This document shows, piece by piece, positions 28,043 to 37,104 of a stretch of 64,000 nucleotides of DNA. The notes below the pieces were generated by a model. That model did no database searches. It was not told the DNA's origin and was given only the letters and a program-made list of their open reading frames with translations. Location: assembly GCF_005406125.1 (NCBI RefSeq), contig NZ_BIXZ01000001.1:868001-932000 (forward strand). The letters are read 5' to 3'. The position numbers and the translations under genes were made by a program. Each line of letters opens with the position of its first letter. Positions within the stretch are counted from its first letter, which is position 1. The stretch comes from Haloarcula mannanilytica. GTDB lineage: Archaea > Halobacteriota > Halobacteria > Halobacteriales > Haloarculaceae.

Positions 28043-28624
28043 ATGAGTAAGCAGATAGAGCGGTCGGATTCCACTGACTCGGATGACGACCTTTCAAAAG
28101 GTGAAATATTCGACGTTCTGCAGAACGAACGGCGTCGATATGTGCTTCAGTATCTCAGAGAACACGACGGGCCGGTACAACTCGGTGACCTTGCCTCGCA
28201 CGTCGCGGCTCAGGAGTACGACTGTCCGAACACCGATGTCACGAGCACGCAGCGAAAGCGTGTCTACACCACGTTACAGCAGTCGCATCTCCCGCGGATG
28301 CACGAAACGGGTATCATTGATTACGATTCCGAGAGTGGAACAATCTCCAGAACCGCACAGACCGAAGATCTCACTGTGTACCTCGAAATCGTGCCGGGAA
28401 GCGAGTTCCCCTGGCGCGAGTACTACCTCTCGCTCGGTGCGGTCAGTCTGGCAATCGTCACAATCCTCTGGGTCGGCGTCTATCCGTTCACGGTCATTCC
28501 ACCGCTGGTCTGGGCGACACTAATCGCTGTCGTCCTCAGTATCTCCGCGGGCTATCACACTTACGTGGGTCGTGAGATAACACTAACCGAGTACGTGGCC
28601 CAAGAGTCCGAGTCTCACGATTGA
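28043..28624 (+). CDS. Winged-helix regulator with two C-terminal membrane helices (DUF7344-like)
   Basis: 193 residues. ATG 28043 is chosen because GGAGG (28031-28035) sits 7 bases upstream. Residues 22-95 are a winged-helix domain starting EIFDVLQNERRRYVLQYLRE, with a wing HLPRMHETGIIDYDSESGTI. Two hydrophobic helices follow (about 133-178). Membrane-tethered HTH proteins with this opening are common in haloarchaea and I recall the domain as DUF7344. It lies between two pilin genes and so may sense envelope state and control pili, which is inferred from position only. Confidence 0.75.
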   Translation: MSKQIERSDSTDSDDDLSKGEIFDVLQNERRRYVLQYLREHDGPVQLGDLASHVAAQEYDCPNTDVTSTQRKRVYTTLQQSHLPRMHETGIIDYDSESGTISRTAQTEDLTVYLEIVPGSEFPWREYYLSLGAVSLAIVTILWVGVYPFTVIPPLVWATLIAVVLSISAGYHTYVGREITLTEYVAQESESHD

Positions 28625-28720
28625 AACGCGTATTATTTTCGTCCGCTGCGTAGTTTCGTTTGCTTCGTTCGCTGCTGAATTATCCTATCACCCCGAACTC
28701 GAAATCCGGTGGTACAGCCA

Positions 28721-28740
28721 GCCTTGAATGACTTCAAGGC
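28721..28740. repeat. Perfect 8-bp hairpin in the intergenic region before the second pilin
   Basis: GCCTTGAA and TTCAAGGC form an exact inverted repeat around a TGAC loop, in the 264-base gap 28625-28888. The rest of the gap shows only a weak promoter region for the pilin. It may be a terminator-like hairpin or a processing site. Confidence 0.4.
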
Positions 28741-28888
28741 AGGATTGAACGGCTAAAACGTGTTGTGAGTATAAGTGGGTACCTCCCATGTGGTTGAGTC
28801 AGCACACCCCCGCGAGCCGGTAAGTGCATCCTTCGATGTTTAGGATGTTACTACTCGGGTCATGCTCGCGGTGTGCGCCGAACAAACC

Positions 28889-29389
28889 ATGGATATCAAA
28901 CAACTCATCCACGACGACGACGCTGTCTCGCCAGTCATCGGGGTCATCCTGATGGTCGCAATTACGGTCATTCTGGCGGCCGTTATCGCCTCCTTCGTGC
29001 TTGGTCTCGGTGATCAGGCACAGCAGGCAACGCCGCAGGCTAGTTTCTCCTGGGATTTCGATGAGAGCGTTGGCGACGCTGACTACGGTATCGTGAAAAT
29101 AACCCATGATGGAGGCGATACGATCAATGGAAATGAATTGTACGTGCGTGGCGAAAATATTATTGATGCATCTTCAAATGGTATGACCAGCAGTGATTAT
29201 GACTTGGACTCTACTACTTCCGGAGAGCCAACCTTCGGAAACAGCGACACAATAGGGGCGACCGAAGTTTCAGCAGGGACCTCGATGAATGTCGCTGTGT
29301 CAGATGCTTATGACCTGAGAGTTGTCTACGAAACTCAGGAAGGCGACTCCTCTGCAACGCTCTCGCAAGATTCTGGCCCCGAAGCATAA
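28889..29389 (+). CDS. Type IV pilin (PilA-like), second copy
   Basis: 166 residues from ATG 28889. The leader [12 protein letters not shown] is followed by the same [20 protein letters not shown] core as the gene at 27453, and 38 bases of the core are identical between the two. The exposed domain differs and its DNA has a lower G+C. The common pattern [19 protein letters not shown] and [12 protein letters not shown] shows that they are paralogs. Expected to be a minor or alternative pilin subunit. Confidence 0.83.
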   Translation: MDIKQLIHDDDAVSPVIGVILMVAITVILAAVIASFVLGLGDQAQQATPQASFSWDFDESVGDADYGIVKITHDGGDTINGNELYVRGENIIDASSNGMTSSDYDLDSTTSGEPTFGNSDTIGATEVSAGTSMNVAVSDAYDLRVVYETQEGDSSATLSQDSGPEA

Positions 29390-29476
29390 CCCGGGCCTAC
29401 TTTCTATTTTCCAACCGATCAGCAACAGCACTACGCCACGATGCTTTTATTGCCAGGTATCCAGTGACCGATAACA

Positions 29477-29965
29477 ATGGAGCAAACGCGGGCTGTTATC
29501 ACTGGTGTGACATCCGTCATGCTCGCTGTCACACTTCTTTCCGGTCCGCTGGTCCCTAGTGTTACACTGGCATCGGAACCCGAACCCGTGGCGCTCGAAA
29601 CGGGCAACGTCACGGTTTCAGCGGTCGAAATGCCGGATACTGTAACACTCGAAGCGGGGTCCTACGGCGCAGCAAGCTACTACCTCAACGCGCCGCCGAT
29701 CCATGTGCAGTTCTCGAATCGTACCGGACGGCCGACACTCGTCTACGAACTCACAATCGAGGAACTCGGTTACTCGCGGACGACGAATCACTTCCTGGAC
29801 GAATCGACCGGTGACGCCTACGAACTAACGCTGGCGTCGGACACGTTCACCGACGCGGAGATCCAACGAGAGCAGTACAACGGCACGGTGACCGTCAGCA
29901 AGCGCGACGACGCGGGCCACGGCGTGGTGGCGACGCGAAACGTCACGATATCGGTGATCGAATGA
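29477..29965 (+). CDS. Secreted hypothetical protein
   Basis: 162 residues. A signal peptide is likely: MEQTRAVITGVTSVMLAVTLL then small residues. The mature part is beta-rich with N-glycosylation sequons (NVT, NRT, NGT). No family was recognised. A TATA-like CTTTTATT sits about 29 bases before the ATG. It overlaps the next gene by 4 bases (ATGA), so the two probably act together. Confidence 0.6.
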   Translation: MEQTRAVITGVTSVMLAVTLLSGPLVPSVTLASEPEPVALETGNVTVSAVEMPDTVTLEAGSYGAASYYLNAPPIHVQFSNRTGRPTLVYELTIEELGYSRTTNHFLDESTGDAYELTLASDTFTDAEIQREQYNGTVTVSKRDDAGHGVVATRNVTISVIE

Positions 29966-31866
29966 CAGCGACGGGGTTTGTCGGTGATTTGCGTCAGCGC
30001 GCCACCGCGCTGTCGGATATTCGCCGAACGGCGTATGCGGTGCTGTTCGGTGACCGACTCGGCTTGATCGTGTTTCTCGCAACAGTCGTGCTGTTCGGGC
30101 TGGTGTGGCGGACAGCGTTCCTGATTACCGATTCCTACACGCTGGCGAATGGGCTATACAGCCTCTCGAACGGACATGTAGCGTTGACCGACGCGGTCTA
30201 CGGCCCCGGACTAGAGACACCAGGGGCAAACAGGTACGGCGGCCAGCGGTTCGCGCGCAACTACGGTGTCATCGTTCTCTCGCTGCCGGTCGTGTTCGCG
30301 CTCGATCTGCTCACTGCCGTCGTCGAACTCCGAATCGCGCTGGTCGCGCTCTGGTCGCTCGCGCTGCTGGCGTTTGTAGTCCAGTGCGGACACTACACCG
30401 ACAACGAATGGGTCTCTGTCGGGGGCAGCGTCGTCGTTCTGGGGCTGTTCGGGCTAAACGTCGCGCTGGCACAACCACTCGATGCCGGTCGAACGCATCT
30501 GTACGCGCTGCAACTGACGCATCTTCTCATCGCGGCGTTCACACCGGTCGTTCTCTATCGGCTCTTCAGTCGAATGCGGACACGACGGTTAGGGTTCCTG
30601 AGCGCCGTTGTACTCACTGCCGGGACGCCACTGGCCTTCTGGGCGTCCGTGCCGAAGCGCCACGTCGTCACCGGAACCGTCGTCGTCTGCATCGCGTACT
30701 GCCTCTATCGGAGTCGCATGCCTACAGATGGTAGCCTCATCACGCAGCGGCGGACGTTCCGTGCGCTGGCCTACGCACTGGTGGGACTGTACGCCTGGGT
30801 GCACGCTCCAGAGGCACTCCTCCTTTGTGTCGCTGTCGTGGTTGTCGATGTCCCCACGGCACAGGACAACAGTCCTCGGACGCTCGCTCGTATCGGTGTC
30901 GTCTTCGCCCTCTCCTTGCTGCCGTTTATCGTTACCAATATCGCCATCTCAGGGTCCCCGATCAAACCCCCGAGAGTGATCTCCCGTAGCGGCTCCATTG
31001 GCGGGGATATCGCAGGCAGTGCTAGCGGGGATGGCGGCGGTGGCAGCGGTAGTGGTGGCGGGATCAGCAGAACACTGCTGGCCCCCCTGTTCACCCTCAT
31101 CGAACGCGGGATGCAACCGCTGGTACTGCTGAGCGGCGAACTCATTAGGGGACTTGATACGATCCAGCAGCAACCAAATGACGTGTATCACGCGTTCGTC
31201 CGGTCGGGGAACGCAAGCGGTGCACTTGATATCGCCGGCGAGGAATCCGTCAATCTCTCACTACTGGAGTCTGCACCAGTTCTCGTCGCCATGGTCGGTG
31301 CGCTCCCAGTCCTCCGGCGGCTGCGCTTGCCCTCGTCAATGGGTGACCGAGTCCTCGGTGCTGACCGCGTCGTAGACGCGTTCGCAGTGACCGCGTTCGT
31401 CGGTGTCGTCTTGCTCTACGCGGGTCGCTTACCACTACACGCTCAAGTGACCGCCCGATACGTGTTCCCGCTGTATCCTCTGGGCGTGTATCTGGTCATG
31501 CGGCTCCCGGCGGTACGGGAGAGCCTGACAAATCACTGGCGCGTGTTCCTCTGGACAGTTACGGGCACAGTATTGATCGGCGGGCAACTGGCCCTGATTT
31601 TCGTCGCGTTGACGGTCAACGGCATCGGCGAGGCGTTCCAGTTACACGCGCTTCTCGGGCTCACGATAGCCGTCCCGCTTGGCAGTTGGGCGGTGATTGG
31701 TCGGTCCGAAGGGATGGCCGGACAGACTGGGGCAGTCCTCCTCGGTGCTGCAACGGGTGTGACAACGGTGTTTCTCCTGCTGACGAGCATCGAGTACTAC
31801 GCGCTCGGAGATTCCCACCTCCTTCCGATGATGCGAGCGCTTGCCGAACTGGTGACGCTCTACTGA
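29962..31866 (+). CDS. Large polytopic membrane protein, possible glycosyltransferase-C-like
   Basis: 634 residues with about 12-14 membrane helices. The first external loop after helix 1 contains LTDAVYGPGLETPGANRYGGQ, and a large loop at about 345-375 is a Gly/Ser-rich stretch (SGDGGGGSGSGGG). A multi-helix protein with an early large acidic loop is the plan of GT-C transferases such as the PMT/GT39 group, but no DxD or ExD catalytic pair was clear, so the function is open. It overlaps the secreted protein gene. Confidence 0.45.
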   Translation: MTATGFVGDLRQRATALSDIRRTAYAVLFGDRLGLIVFLATVVLFGLVWRTAFLITDSYTLANGLYSLSNGHVALTDAVYGPGLETPGANRYGGQRFARNYGVIVLSLPVVFALDLLTAVVELRIALVALWSLALLAFVVQCGHYTDNEWVSVGGSVVVLGLFGLNVALAQPLDAGRTHLYALQLTHLLIAAFTPVVLYRLFSRMRTRRLGFLSAVVLTAGTPLAFWASVPKRHVVTGTVVVCIAYCLYRSRMPTDGSLITQRRTFRALAYALVGLYAWVHAPEALLLCVAVVVVDVPTAQDNSPRTLARIGVVFALSLLPFIVTNIAISGSPIKPPRVISRSGSIGGDIAGSASGDGGGGSGSGGGISRTLLAPLFTLIERGMQPLVLLSGELIRGLDTIQQQPNDVYHAFVRSGNASGALDIAGEESVNLSLLESAPVLVAMVGALPVLRRLRLPSSMGDRVLGADRVVDAFAVTAFVGVVLLYAGRLPLHAQVTARYVFPLYPLGVYLVMRLPAVRESLTNHWRVFLWTVTGTVLIGGQLALIFVALTVNGIGEAFQLHALLGLTIAVPLGSWAVIGRSEGMAGQTGAVLLGAATGVTTVFLLLTSIEYYALGDSHLLPMMRALAELVTLY

Positions 31867-31880
31867 GTCGGTGACGGTGA

Positions 31881-31888
31881 ATTTTAGT
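31881..31888 (+). promoter_or_regulatory. TATA-like box of the phosphoribosyltransferase gene
   Basis: ATTTTAGT is centred about 27 bases before the ATG at 31911, indicating a leaderless transcript. Confidence 0.55.
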
Positions 31889-31910
31889 ACGGGCTTGTAG
31901 TACCGCCAGC

Positions 31911-32480
31911 ATGGACCGACTCAAGGAGTCCCTGCTCGACGCACCGATCATCGAGAAGGACGGCTACCACTACTTCGTTCACCCCATCAGCGATGGAGTC
32001 CCGATGCTCCGCCCGGAACTCCTGCGTGAGATCGTCATCAAGATCATCCGGAAAGCGGAGCTCGAAAACGTCGACAAGATCGTCACACCGGCCGCGATGG
32101 GCATCCACATTTCGACAGCCGTCTCGTTGATGACCGACATCCCACTCGTCGTCGTCCGCAAGCGCCAGTACGGCCTCGACGGCGAGGTATCGCTCTCTCA
32201 GGTGACCGGCTACTCCGAGAGCGAGATGTACGTCAACGACGTGTACGAGGGCGACCGCGTGCTGGTACTCGACGACGTGCTCTCGACCGGGGGGACGCTG
32301 GCCGGCCTCACGGGCGCGCTCGAAGACATCGGCGCTGACATCCGCGACATCGTCTGTGTCATCAAGAAAGCCGACGGGACGAACAAGCTCGACGAAGCGG
32401 GATACGACGCCAAGACGCTGATCAACGTCCAGGTCGTCGACGGCGAAGTCGTCATCGTCGACGAACACGGCGACGATTAG
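31911..32480 (+). CDS. hpt: Hypoxanthine/guanine phosphoribosyltransferase family protein
   Basis: 189 residues, the size of archaeal HGPRTase-like proteins. The PRPP-binding motif is [18 protein letters not shown] (about 118-135), and [17 protein letters not shown] and [13 protein letters not shown] form the other active-site loops. Members salvage hypoxanthine or guanine to IMP or GMP; some haloarchaeal paralogs are called HGPRTase-like and may prefer adenine or have a regulatory role. The specific base is not readable here. Confidence 0.85.
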   Translation: MDRLKESLLDAPIIEKDGYHYFVHPISDGVPMLRPELLREIVIKIIRKAELENVDKIVTPAAMGIHISTAVSLMTDIPLVVVRKRQYGLDGEVSLSQVTGYSESEMYVNDVYEGDRVLVLDDVLSTGGTLAGLTGALEDIGADIRDIVCVIKKADGTNKLDEAGYDAKTLINVQVVDGEVVIVDEHGDD

Positions 32481-32575
32481 GTGACGGGTGTCGAGACGAG
32501 TACTAGAGAGAGCGGAAAACGGACCGCCAGAACTCGCCAGTAGACTTACAAAAACTCGGGTCGATATTGACTGCT

Positions 32576-33049
32576 GTGTCTCCCTCCATTCGGTCCCTCA
32601 CAAAGGCTTTCGCCGCACTGTTCAGTTCGCTTGTTCTGTTAGGGCCGTTGACGCTCGGATTGCTCATCGGCGCGGGCGGAATTGTCCTCGAAGTAGCGAC
32701 GGTCACGGTTCCGAACGCGCTCGAAATCATCGGGGTCAGCGTGGCCGTGGTGCTGTCACTTTGGATGGCTCTGGAAGGTGCGATGGCCCAGCGTCACGGA
32801 CTCGGCACGCTTGACCGTGGCGGCCCGGTCCAGCGCACAGCCCGCTATCTGTTGGTCGCCGTCACTACCCTCGCTGGCCTCGTCGTTACCGTCCGATTTC
32901 TCACACTGGCGCTCCCGTGGGCCGTCGAGACGGGAAACACGCCCGCACAGATACTCGGCGGACTCCTCGCCGTTGCGTTGGTTGCGACGCTGTATCGGAC
33001 ACTCACAGCGGTCAGAGACGGGTACCGACACAGCGGTGACCGACGGTGA
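32576..33049 (+). CDS. Hypothetical four-TM membrane protein
   Basis: 157 residues from GTG 32576; a TATA-like CTTACAAA is about 27 bases upstream (32545-32552), which favours this GTG over the TTG three codons earlier. About four hydrophobic segments: 12-35, 44-65, 88-108 and 122-142. No known family was recognised. Confidence 0.55.
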   Translation: MSPSIRSLTKAFAALFSSLVLLGPLTLGLLIGAGGIVLEVATVTVPNALEIIGVSVAVVLSLWMALEGAMAQRHGLGTLDRGGPVQRTARYLLVAVTTLAGLVVTVRFLTLALPWAVETGNTPAQILGGLLAVALVATLYRTLTAVRDGYRHSGDRR

Positions 33050-33082
33050 AACTGCCGAAAACGGGCTATAACGAGCGCTAGA

Positions 33083-33142
33083 GTAGATTTGAACTACGCC
33101 CACGCGCTCCCGCTGGTCGCTCGTGGTCTACTGCAAATCTAC
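33083..33142. repeat. Hairpin element repeating the tRNA T-arm sequence
   Basis: GTAGATTTGAACTAC (33083-33097) is an exact 15-base copy of the T-arm part of the neighbouring initiator tRNA gene (33226-33240). Nine bases of it (GTAGATTTG) recur inverted as CAAATCTAC at 33134-33142, and CCACG/CGTGG inside form a second stem. The element is not part of a gene. It may be a remnant of an integration site or a small mobile or repeated element. Confidence 0.5.
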
Positions 33143-33152
33143 TGGACTATAA

Positions 33153-33211
33153 TTGCCAAACTCAGCGTCTCTCGGCGATGAAACGCCTCGTTAGGGGAGT
33201 GAGTTCGGCAA
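33153..33211. repeat. Long hairpin 3' of the initiator tRNA gene
   Basis: TTGCCAAACTC and GAGTTCGGCAA are inverted with one mismatch across a 37-base loop. It starts just after the tRNA 3' end in the direction of tRNA transcription and might act in termination or 3' processing. Confidence 0.35.
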
Positions 33212-33216
33212 AATGA

Positions 33217-33291
33217 TAGCGGGAGGTAGATTTGAACTACCGATCTGCGGGTTATGAGCCCGCCGGAATCTCCTGGCTATCCCATCCCGCT
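33217..33291 (-). tRNA. Initiator tRNA-Met (CAT anticodon)
   Basis: On the minus strand the acceptor stem AGCGGGA pairs with TCCCGCT, leaving A as discriminator (75 bases, no CCA). The anticodon arm reads GCGGGCTCATAACCCGC: the anticodon is CAT and the stem ends in three G-C pairs before the loop, a hallmark of initiators. The first pair A1-T72 is the archaeal initiator form. The T arm is GTAGTTCAAATCTAC. No intron is seen. Confidence 0.93.
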
Positions 33292-33363
33292 ACCTTCTGG
33301 TAGTCCGGTCCCCTCATTAAGGGTTGTGATTCGAGTGCCGTCCGTGAGTTAGTGACGCGCCCC

Positions 33364-33849
33364 TCAGCCGTCCGTGTGGACCTGCCACGTGAAGATGCTC
33401 TCGGCGACGTAATTGACGAGCATCGCCACGCCGATCGCGATCGGGCTCGCAGCGATAAACCACAGGTCCGTGCCGGCGACGACGAGTTCGATCGCCAGTC
33501 GCTGCGTGAGCAGCCAGTAGATGGCCAGTTGTACCGCGACGCCGCCGGATCGGACCAGATGTGATTTCCCGAGCCGTTTAGCGAACGAACGGCGACCGGT
33601 CTCGCCCTGGCCGGCGAACGTCCAGTGTTCGTTGACCAGAAACATCACGAGGATCGCCGTTTCGACGCCGGCGGCTTTGGCCCACATGTCGCTGACACCG
33701 AACGCCAGGCCTAGCACGGCGAGAACGGTGTTGTCGCTGATCGCGCCGACGACGCCGACGGAGACGAACTGGCCGAACCGGACACCGGACACCAGCGACT
33801 CGAACCGATCCGGAACGACGCGTCGGACCTGTTGCTCGATGTCTCTCAT
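33364..33849 (-). CDS. GtrA family membrane protein
   Basis: 161 residues, four membrane helices with the GtrA pattern: FGQFVSVGVVGAISDNTVL, then a central ALGLAFGVS-like helix pair and NYVAESIFTWQV near the end. GtrA proteins are small flippase-like or anchoring partners of lipid-linked sugar synthesis. The start overlaps the stop of the GT2 gene by 4 bases. Confidence 0.85.
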   Translation of the reverse strand: MRDIEQQVRRVVPDRFESLVSGVRFGQFVSVGVVGAISDNTVLAVLGLAFGVSDMWAKAAGVETAILVMFLVNEHWTFAGQGETGRRSFAKRLGKSHLVRSGGVAVQLAIYWLLTQRLAIELVVAGTDLWFIAASPIAIGVAMLVNYVAESIFTWQVHTDG

Positions 33850-34613
33850 CGGTCCTTCTCGATCAGAGCGGTCGGCTCATCGAGGTGTTCGGCCAGGGCC
33901 GTGTGAAACCCGTCGTCTCGCAACTGCTTCGCCCGGTGGCGGGCGGTCAGCAGCGCCTGCAGCAGGTCGATCGACGTTCGTATCGGCGACACCGTCGAGC
34001 CGGGCTTGTCCTCCCACTCGATTGGGACTTCCTCGATGCACAGGTCCAGGGCGGCAGTGATAGCGATCAGTTCCACGTCCCACGCGAAGCCGGGTTCGTA
34101 CAGGTGGTCGCGGACGCGCTCCCAGGCAGCCGCGTCGATGGCTTTCGCACCGCACTGGTAGTCGTACAGCCGCGCGTCGAGCAACCGGCCGGCGAGCCAC
34201 GCGAAGCCGTCGCCGAGGAACCGGCGGGCGAACGTCTGGTGGGACGCAATTGTGGCGTCCGGATGGCGGCGGGAGCCGACAGCGAGGTCCGTTCGGCCAT
34301 CGGTAACCGGGTCGAGTATCCGTTCGAGCGAGACGACCGGTGTCGACCCGTCGGCGTCGACAAAGGCTAGCACGTCGGTCTCCAACCGCTCGAACCCCGC
34401 GGTGATCGCTGCGCCCTTGCCGCGGCGGTAGGGTACGGTGTGAACCTCGACCGGCAGCGAACGGAGCTGTGCAGGAACGCCGTCTCGTGGTGCATCGAGT
34501 TCGACAGCGATGGTCTGTGGATCGAGGGCGTCGTCGATGGTAGCGATATACGTCCCGAGTTGGTCCATGTCGGGACGGTAGGCTGGGAGGACAACCCCGA
34601 CGGTCGGCGACAT
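33846..34613 (-). CDS. Family 2 glycosyltransferase (dolichyl-phosphate sugar synthase type)
   Basis: 255 residues, GT-A fold. VGVVLPAYRP starts the nucleotide-binding strand; the metal DxD region is AFVDADGSTP (about 99-108); GKGAAITAGF and VGSRRHPDA are further GT2 signatures. C-terminal segments WDVELIAIT and EWEDKPGS fit dolichyl-phosphate mannose or glucose synthases. It likely moves a sugar from a nucleotide to a polyprenyl phosphate that GtrA then handles. Confidence 0.85.
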   Translation of the reverse strand: MSPTVGVVLPAYRPDMDQLGTYIATIDDALDPQTIAVELDAPRDGVPAQLRSLPVEVHTVPYRRGKGAAITAGFERLETDVLAFVDADGSTPVVSLERILDPVTDGRTDLAVGSRRHPDATIASHQTFARRFLGDGFAWLAGRLLDARLYDYQCGAKAIDAAAWERVRDHLYEPGFAWDVELIAITAALDLCIEEVPIEWEDKPGSTVSPIRTSIDLLQALLTARHRAKQLRDDGFHTALAEHLDEPTALIEKDR

Positions 34614-34730
34614 TAGCGGGTAGTGGGACAGGCGGAAGTAAAAACAGTTCGAAGCTACCGGTCACTAATCAGTTGATAAGCCCGCGGACAACGGAAAAGC
34701 GTATAGGCCAGCGAACCGGTCCCTTCACTG

Positions 34731-37049
34731 ATGGAATACGGGCTCCTCGCCACTTGGCTCGCCCTCTACCTACTGTTGCTGTATGCCGGCGGAACCGTCG
34801 CGGGACTACTGTTCCCTCGCTTTGCCGGCCGCGGAGTCGCGTTCGGAATCCCGGTCGCCGTCTCGATACTGTGGCTGGTCACCTATTTCGTCGGCCGCGT
34901 CTCCCTGGCCCTCGGCGTCTGGCTCGGCGTCGCCGTCCTCGCAGCGAGTACCCTCGCTGTATGGCGGTTTGACAGGGCACCTGACCTGGGAACCTACGCA
35001 GAGACGGCCGGCGTGTTCACAGCCGCGTTTCTGTTCCTCGTCGGCATCCGGGCGCTTGACCCAGCAATCGTCCCCGTCGGCGGCGAGAAGTTCCTCGATT
35101 TCGGTTTGTTGCAGTCGCTGGTGCGGGCCGACAGCCTCCCGCTAGAGGACATGTGGTTCGCCGGCGAACCGGTCGCGTACTACTACGGCGGCCACCTGAT
35201 TGCAGCGATTCTCACCAGAATAACGGGGACTGCGGGACAGTTCGCGTACAACCTCGCGCTGGCGGGCTTTTACGCCACGCTGGTCACGGCGGCGTACGGG
35301 CTGGCCGGCGCTGTGGCGAGCGACCGCGGCCTCCCGCGGCGACTGGCCGCCGGCCTCACGGCGTTCTGTATCGGATTCGCCAGCAACCTGTCGACGCCTG
35401 CCAAGTTCGTCGTCTGGCTCCTGCCCGGGGATCTGAGCCAGACGGTCGCCGAGCGGGCCGGCTACGAACTGGACGGGCTTGCGGCGGGACCGGACGCGTT
35501 CAGCTACTGGGATGCGAGCCGCGTCATCGAGGACAGCGCGGCTGATTTCGGCACGTACGAACCGAGCGCTGCGCTGGTCATCGACGAGTTCCCGCTGTTT
35601 GCCTGGCTCAACGGCGACATGCACGCCCACATGATGAGCACTGGCTTCCTGCTGTTGGCCGCCGCGCTCTGTTTCAGCTACTACCAGACGCCGGCCGCCG
35701 AACGCCGACGGCGGCTCGCGCTACTGTTCGGTGCGCTCCCGGCCGTCGCCGGCATCATGGCTGTGACGAACACCTGGTCGTTCCCGTCGATGGGCGGGCT
35801 GGCGCTCCTGACCGTAACCGTTGCGCCGGCCGACCCGACGACGCTCCTGCCGAAGCACGTCGGACAGCGGCTCCGCCTGAACGGGCCGGGCCAAGAGGCC
35901 GTCCGGGTCGGAATGGGGCTGGCCGTCGCTGGTGGCGTCATCGCGCTGGGATTGCTCTGGTCGCTGCCGTTCTGGCTCGGCCCGGCAAGCGGGCGCGAGA
36001 TCGCGGTCCTGCCCGACCGGACCTCGCTGCTGGAACTCCTGGCCGTCCACGGCCTGTTCGTCGCCCCGTTCTGGCTGTACCTGTACGCCCAGACCGGCCG
36101 TGCCGTCGGGCGGAGCACGGCCCGCATCGTCGGTCTCGTGACCGTCGGAACGGCAGCGCTGGCGGCGACGCTTGACATCGCCGCGGTCGGGCTGCTCGTC
36201 CCCCTGTTGCTCGGCGCGTGGCTGTTCGCGCGCTCGCCGACGCTCGACCGCACCGTCGACGCGGTTCCGGCGCTCGCTGACGGCGGCGACCGGCCCGTCG
36301 GCTTCGAAGCCGTGCTGATTCTGGCCGGCGCAGGCCTGGTACTGCTCGTCGAGTTCGTCTTCGTCAGGGAGAACATCGGCCGGATGAACACCGTCTTCAA
36401 GACGTACATGCAGGTGTGGGTGCTCTGGGGGGTGGCTGTCGGCCCCGTGCTGGCGTGGCTGCTCACCCGCTGGCGGCCGGCCGACGACCGTGCGCGAACA
36501 TGGGTCACCACTGGCGTGCGCGCGTTCGTCGCCTTGCTGGTCTGTTCGGCGTCGATCTACGGCGTGTTCGCGCTCTCGAACCACGTCGACGCCGGGGACG
36601 ATCCCACGCTGGACGGGCTGGCCTATCTCGACGAGGACCACCCCGAGGAAGCCGAGGCGATCCGGTGGCTTGACGAGAACACGGCTGGGCGGCCGACCAT
36701 CGTCACGGCCGCACCGGCAGGCTACCAGTGGGATACCGACGACGGTGAGGGCGCGAGCGCGCCGTCGAGCCTGACCGGACTGCCGACCGTCGCGGGCTGG
36801 ACCCACGAGGCCCAGTACCGCAACGACACGGTGTACGACAGCCGCGTGAATGACGTGGCGACGATTTACACCGGCGAGCCGGACGACCAGCGTCGCCTTC
36901 TGGAAGCGTACGACGTGCGCTACGTCTACGTCGGCCCCGCCGAACGGGCGCGCTACGACGACGTGACTGTCGACCAGCTACAGGGCGTGACCGTGGCAAA
37001 GCAGACCGACGGCGTCACGGTCTATCGAGTGCGGCCAGCGCAGTTCTGA
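34731..37049 (+). CDS. YYY/DUF2298 polytopic membrane protein
   Basis: 772 residues with more than 12 membrane helices. The family signature is visible at YYYGGHLIAAILTRITGTAG (about 145-165) and DEFPLFAWLNGDMHAHMMS (about 285-303), and the C-terminal soluble end resembles the glycosyltransferase-C periplasmic part (ATIYTGEPDDQRRLLEAYDV). The plan, with external His/Asp/Glu-rich loops, suggests a GT-C type transferase that uses lipid-linked sugars, consistent with the divergent GtrA and GT2 genes. The donor and acceptor are not known. Confidence 0.8.
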   Translation: MEYGLLATWLALYLLLLYAGGTVAGLLFPRFAGRGVAFGIPVAVSILWLVTYFVGRVSLALGVWLGVAVLAASTLAVWRFDRAPDLGTYAETAGVFTAAFLFLVGIRALDPAIVPVGGEKFLDFGLLQSLVRADSLPLEDMWFAGEPVAYYYGGHLIAAILTRITGTAGQFAYNLALAGFYATLVTAAYGLAGAVASDRGLPRRLAAGLTAFCIGFASNLSTPAKFVVWLLPGDLSQTVAERAGYELDGLAAGPDAFSYWDASRVIEDSAADFGTYEPSAALVIDEFPLFAWLNGDMHAHMMSTGFLLLAAALCFSYYQTPAAERRRRLALLFGALPAVAGIMAVTNTWSFPSMGGLALLTVTVAPADPTTLLPKHVGQRLRLNGPGQEAVRVGMGLAVAGGVIALGLLWSLPFWLGPASGREIAVLPDRTSLLELLAVHGLFVAPFWLYLYAQTGRAVGRSTARIVGLVTVGTAALAATLDIAAVGLLVPLLLGAWLFARSPTLDRTVDAVPALADGGDRPVGFEAVLILAGAGLVLLVEFVFVRENIGRMNTVFKTYMQVWVLWGVAVGPVLAWLLTRWRPADDRARTWVTTGVRAFVALLVCSASIYGVFALSNHVDAGDDPTLDGLAYLDEDHPEEAEAIRWLDENTAGRPTIVTAAPAGYQWDTDDGEGASAPSSLTGLPTVAGWTHEAQYRNDTVYDSRVNDVATIYTGEPDDQRRLLEAYDVRYVYVGPAERARYDDVTVDQLQGVTVAKQTDGVTVYRVRPAQF

Positions 37050-37104
37050 AAAAGAATCGGATTCCTGGGTGTGGACGCCGATTTCTCCGAGTGCGACGGG
37101 CCAA

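Noticed and set aside
28721..28740. End of an IS200/IS605-type element
   Set aside because: There is no transposase or TnpB frame near, and no second end; only the hairpin is seen.
33083..33142. A second tRNA gene
   Set aside because: Only the T-arm part is present; no acceptor, D or anticodon arm can be formed.
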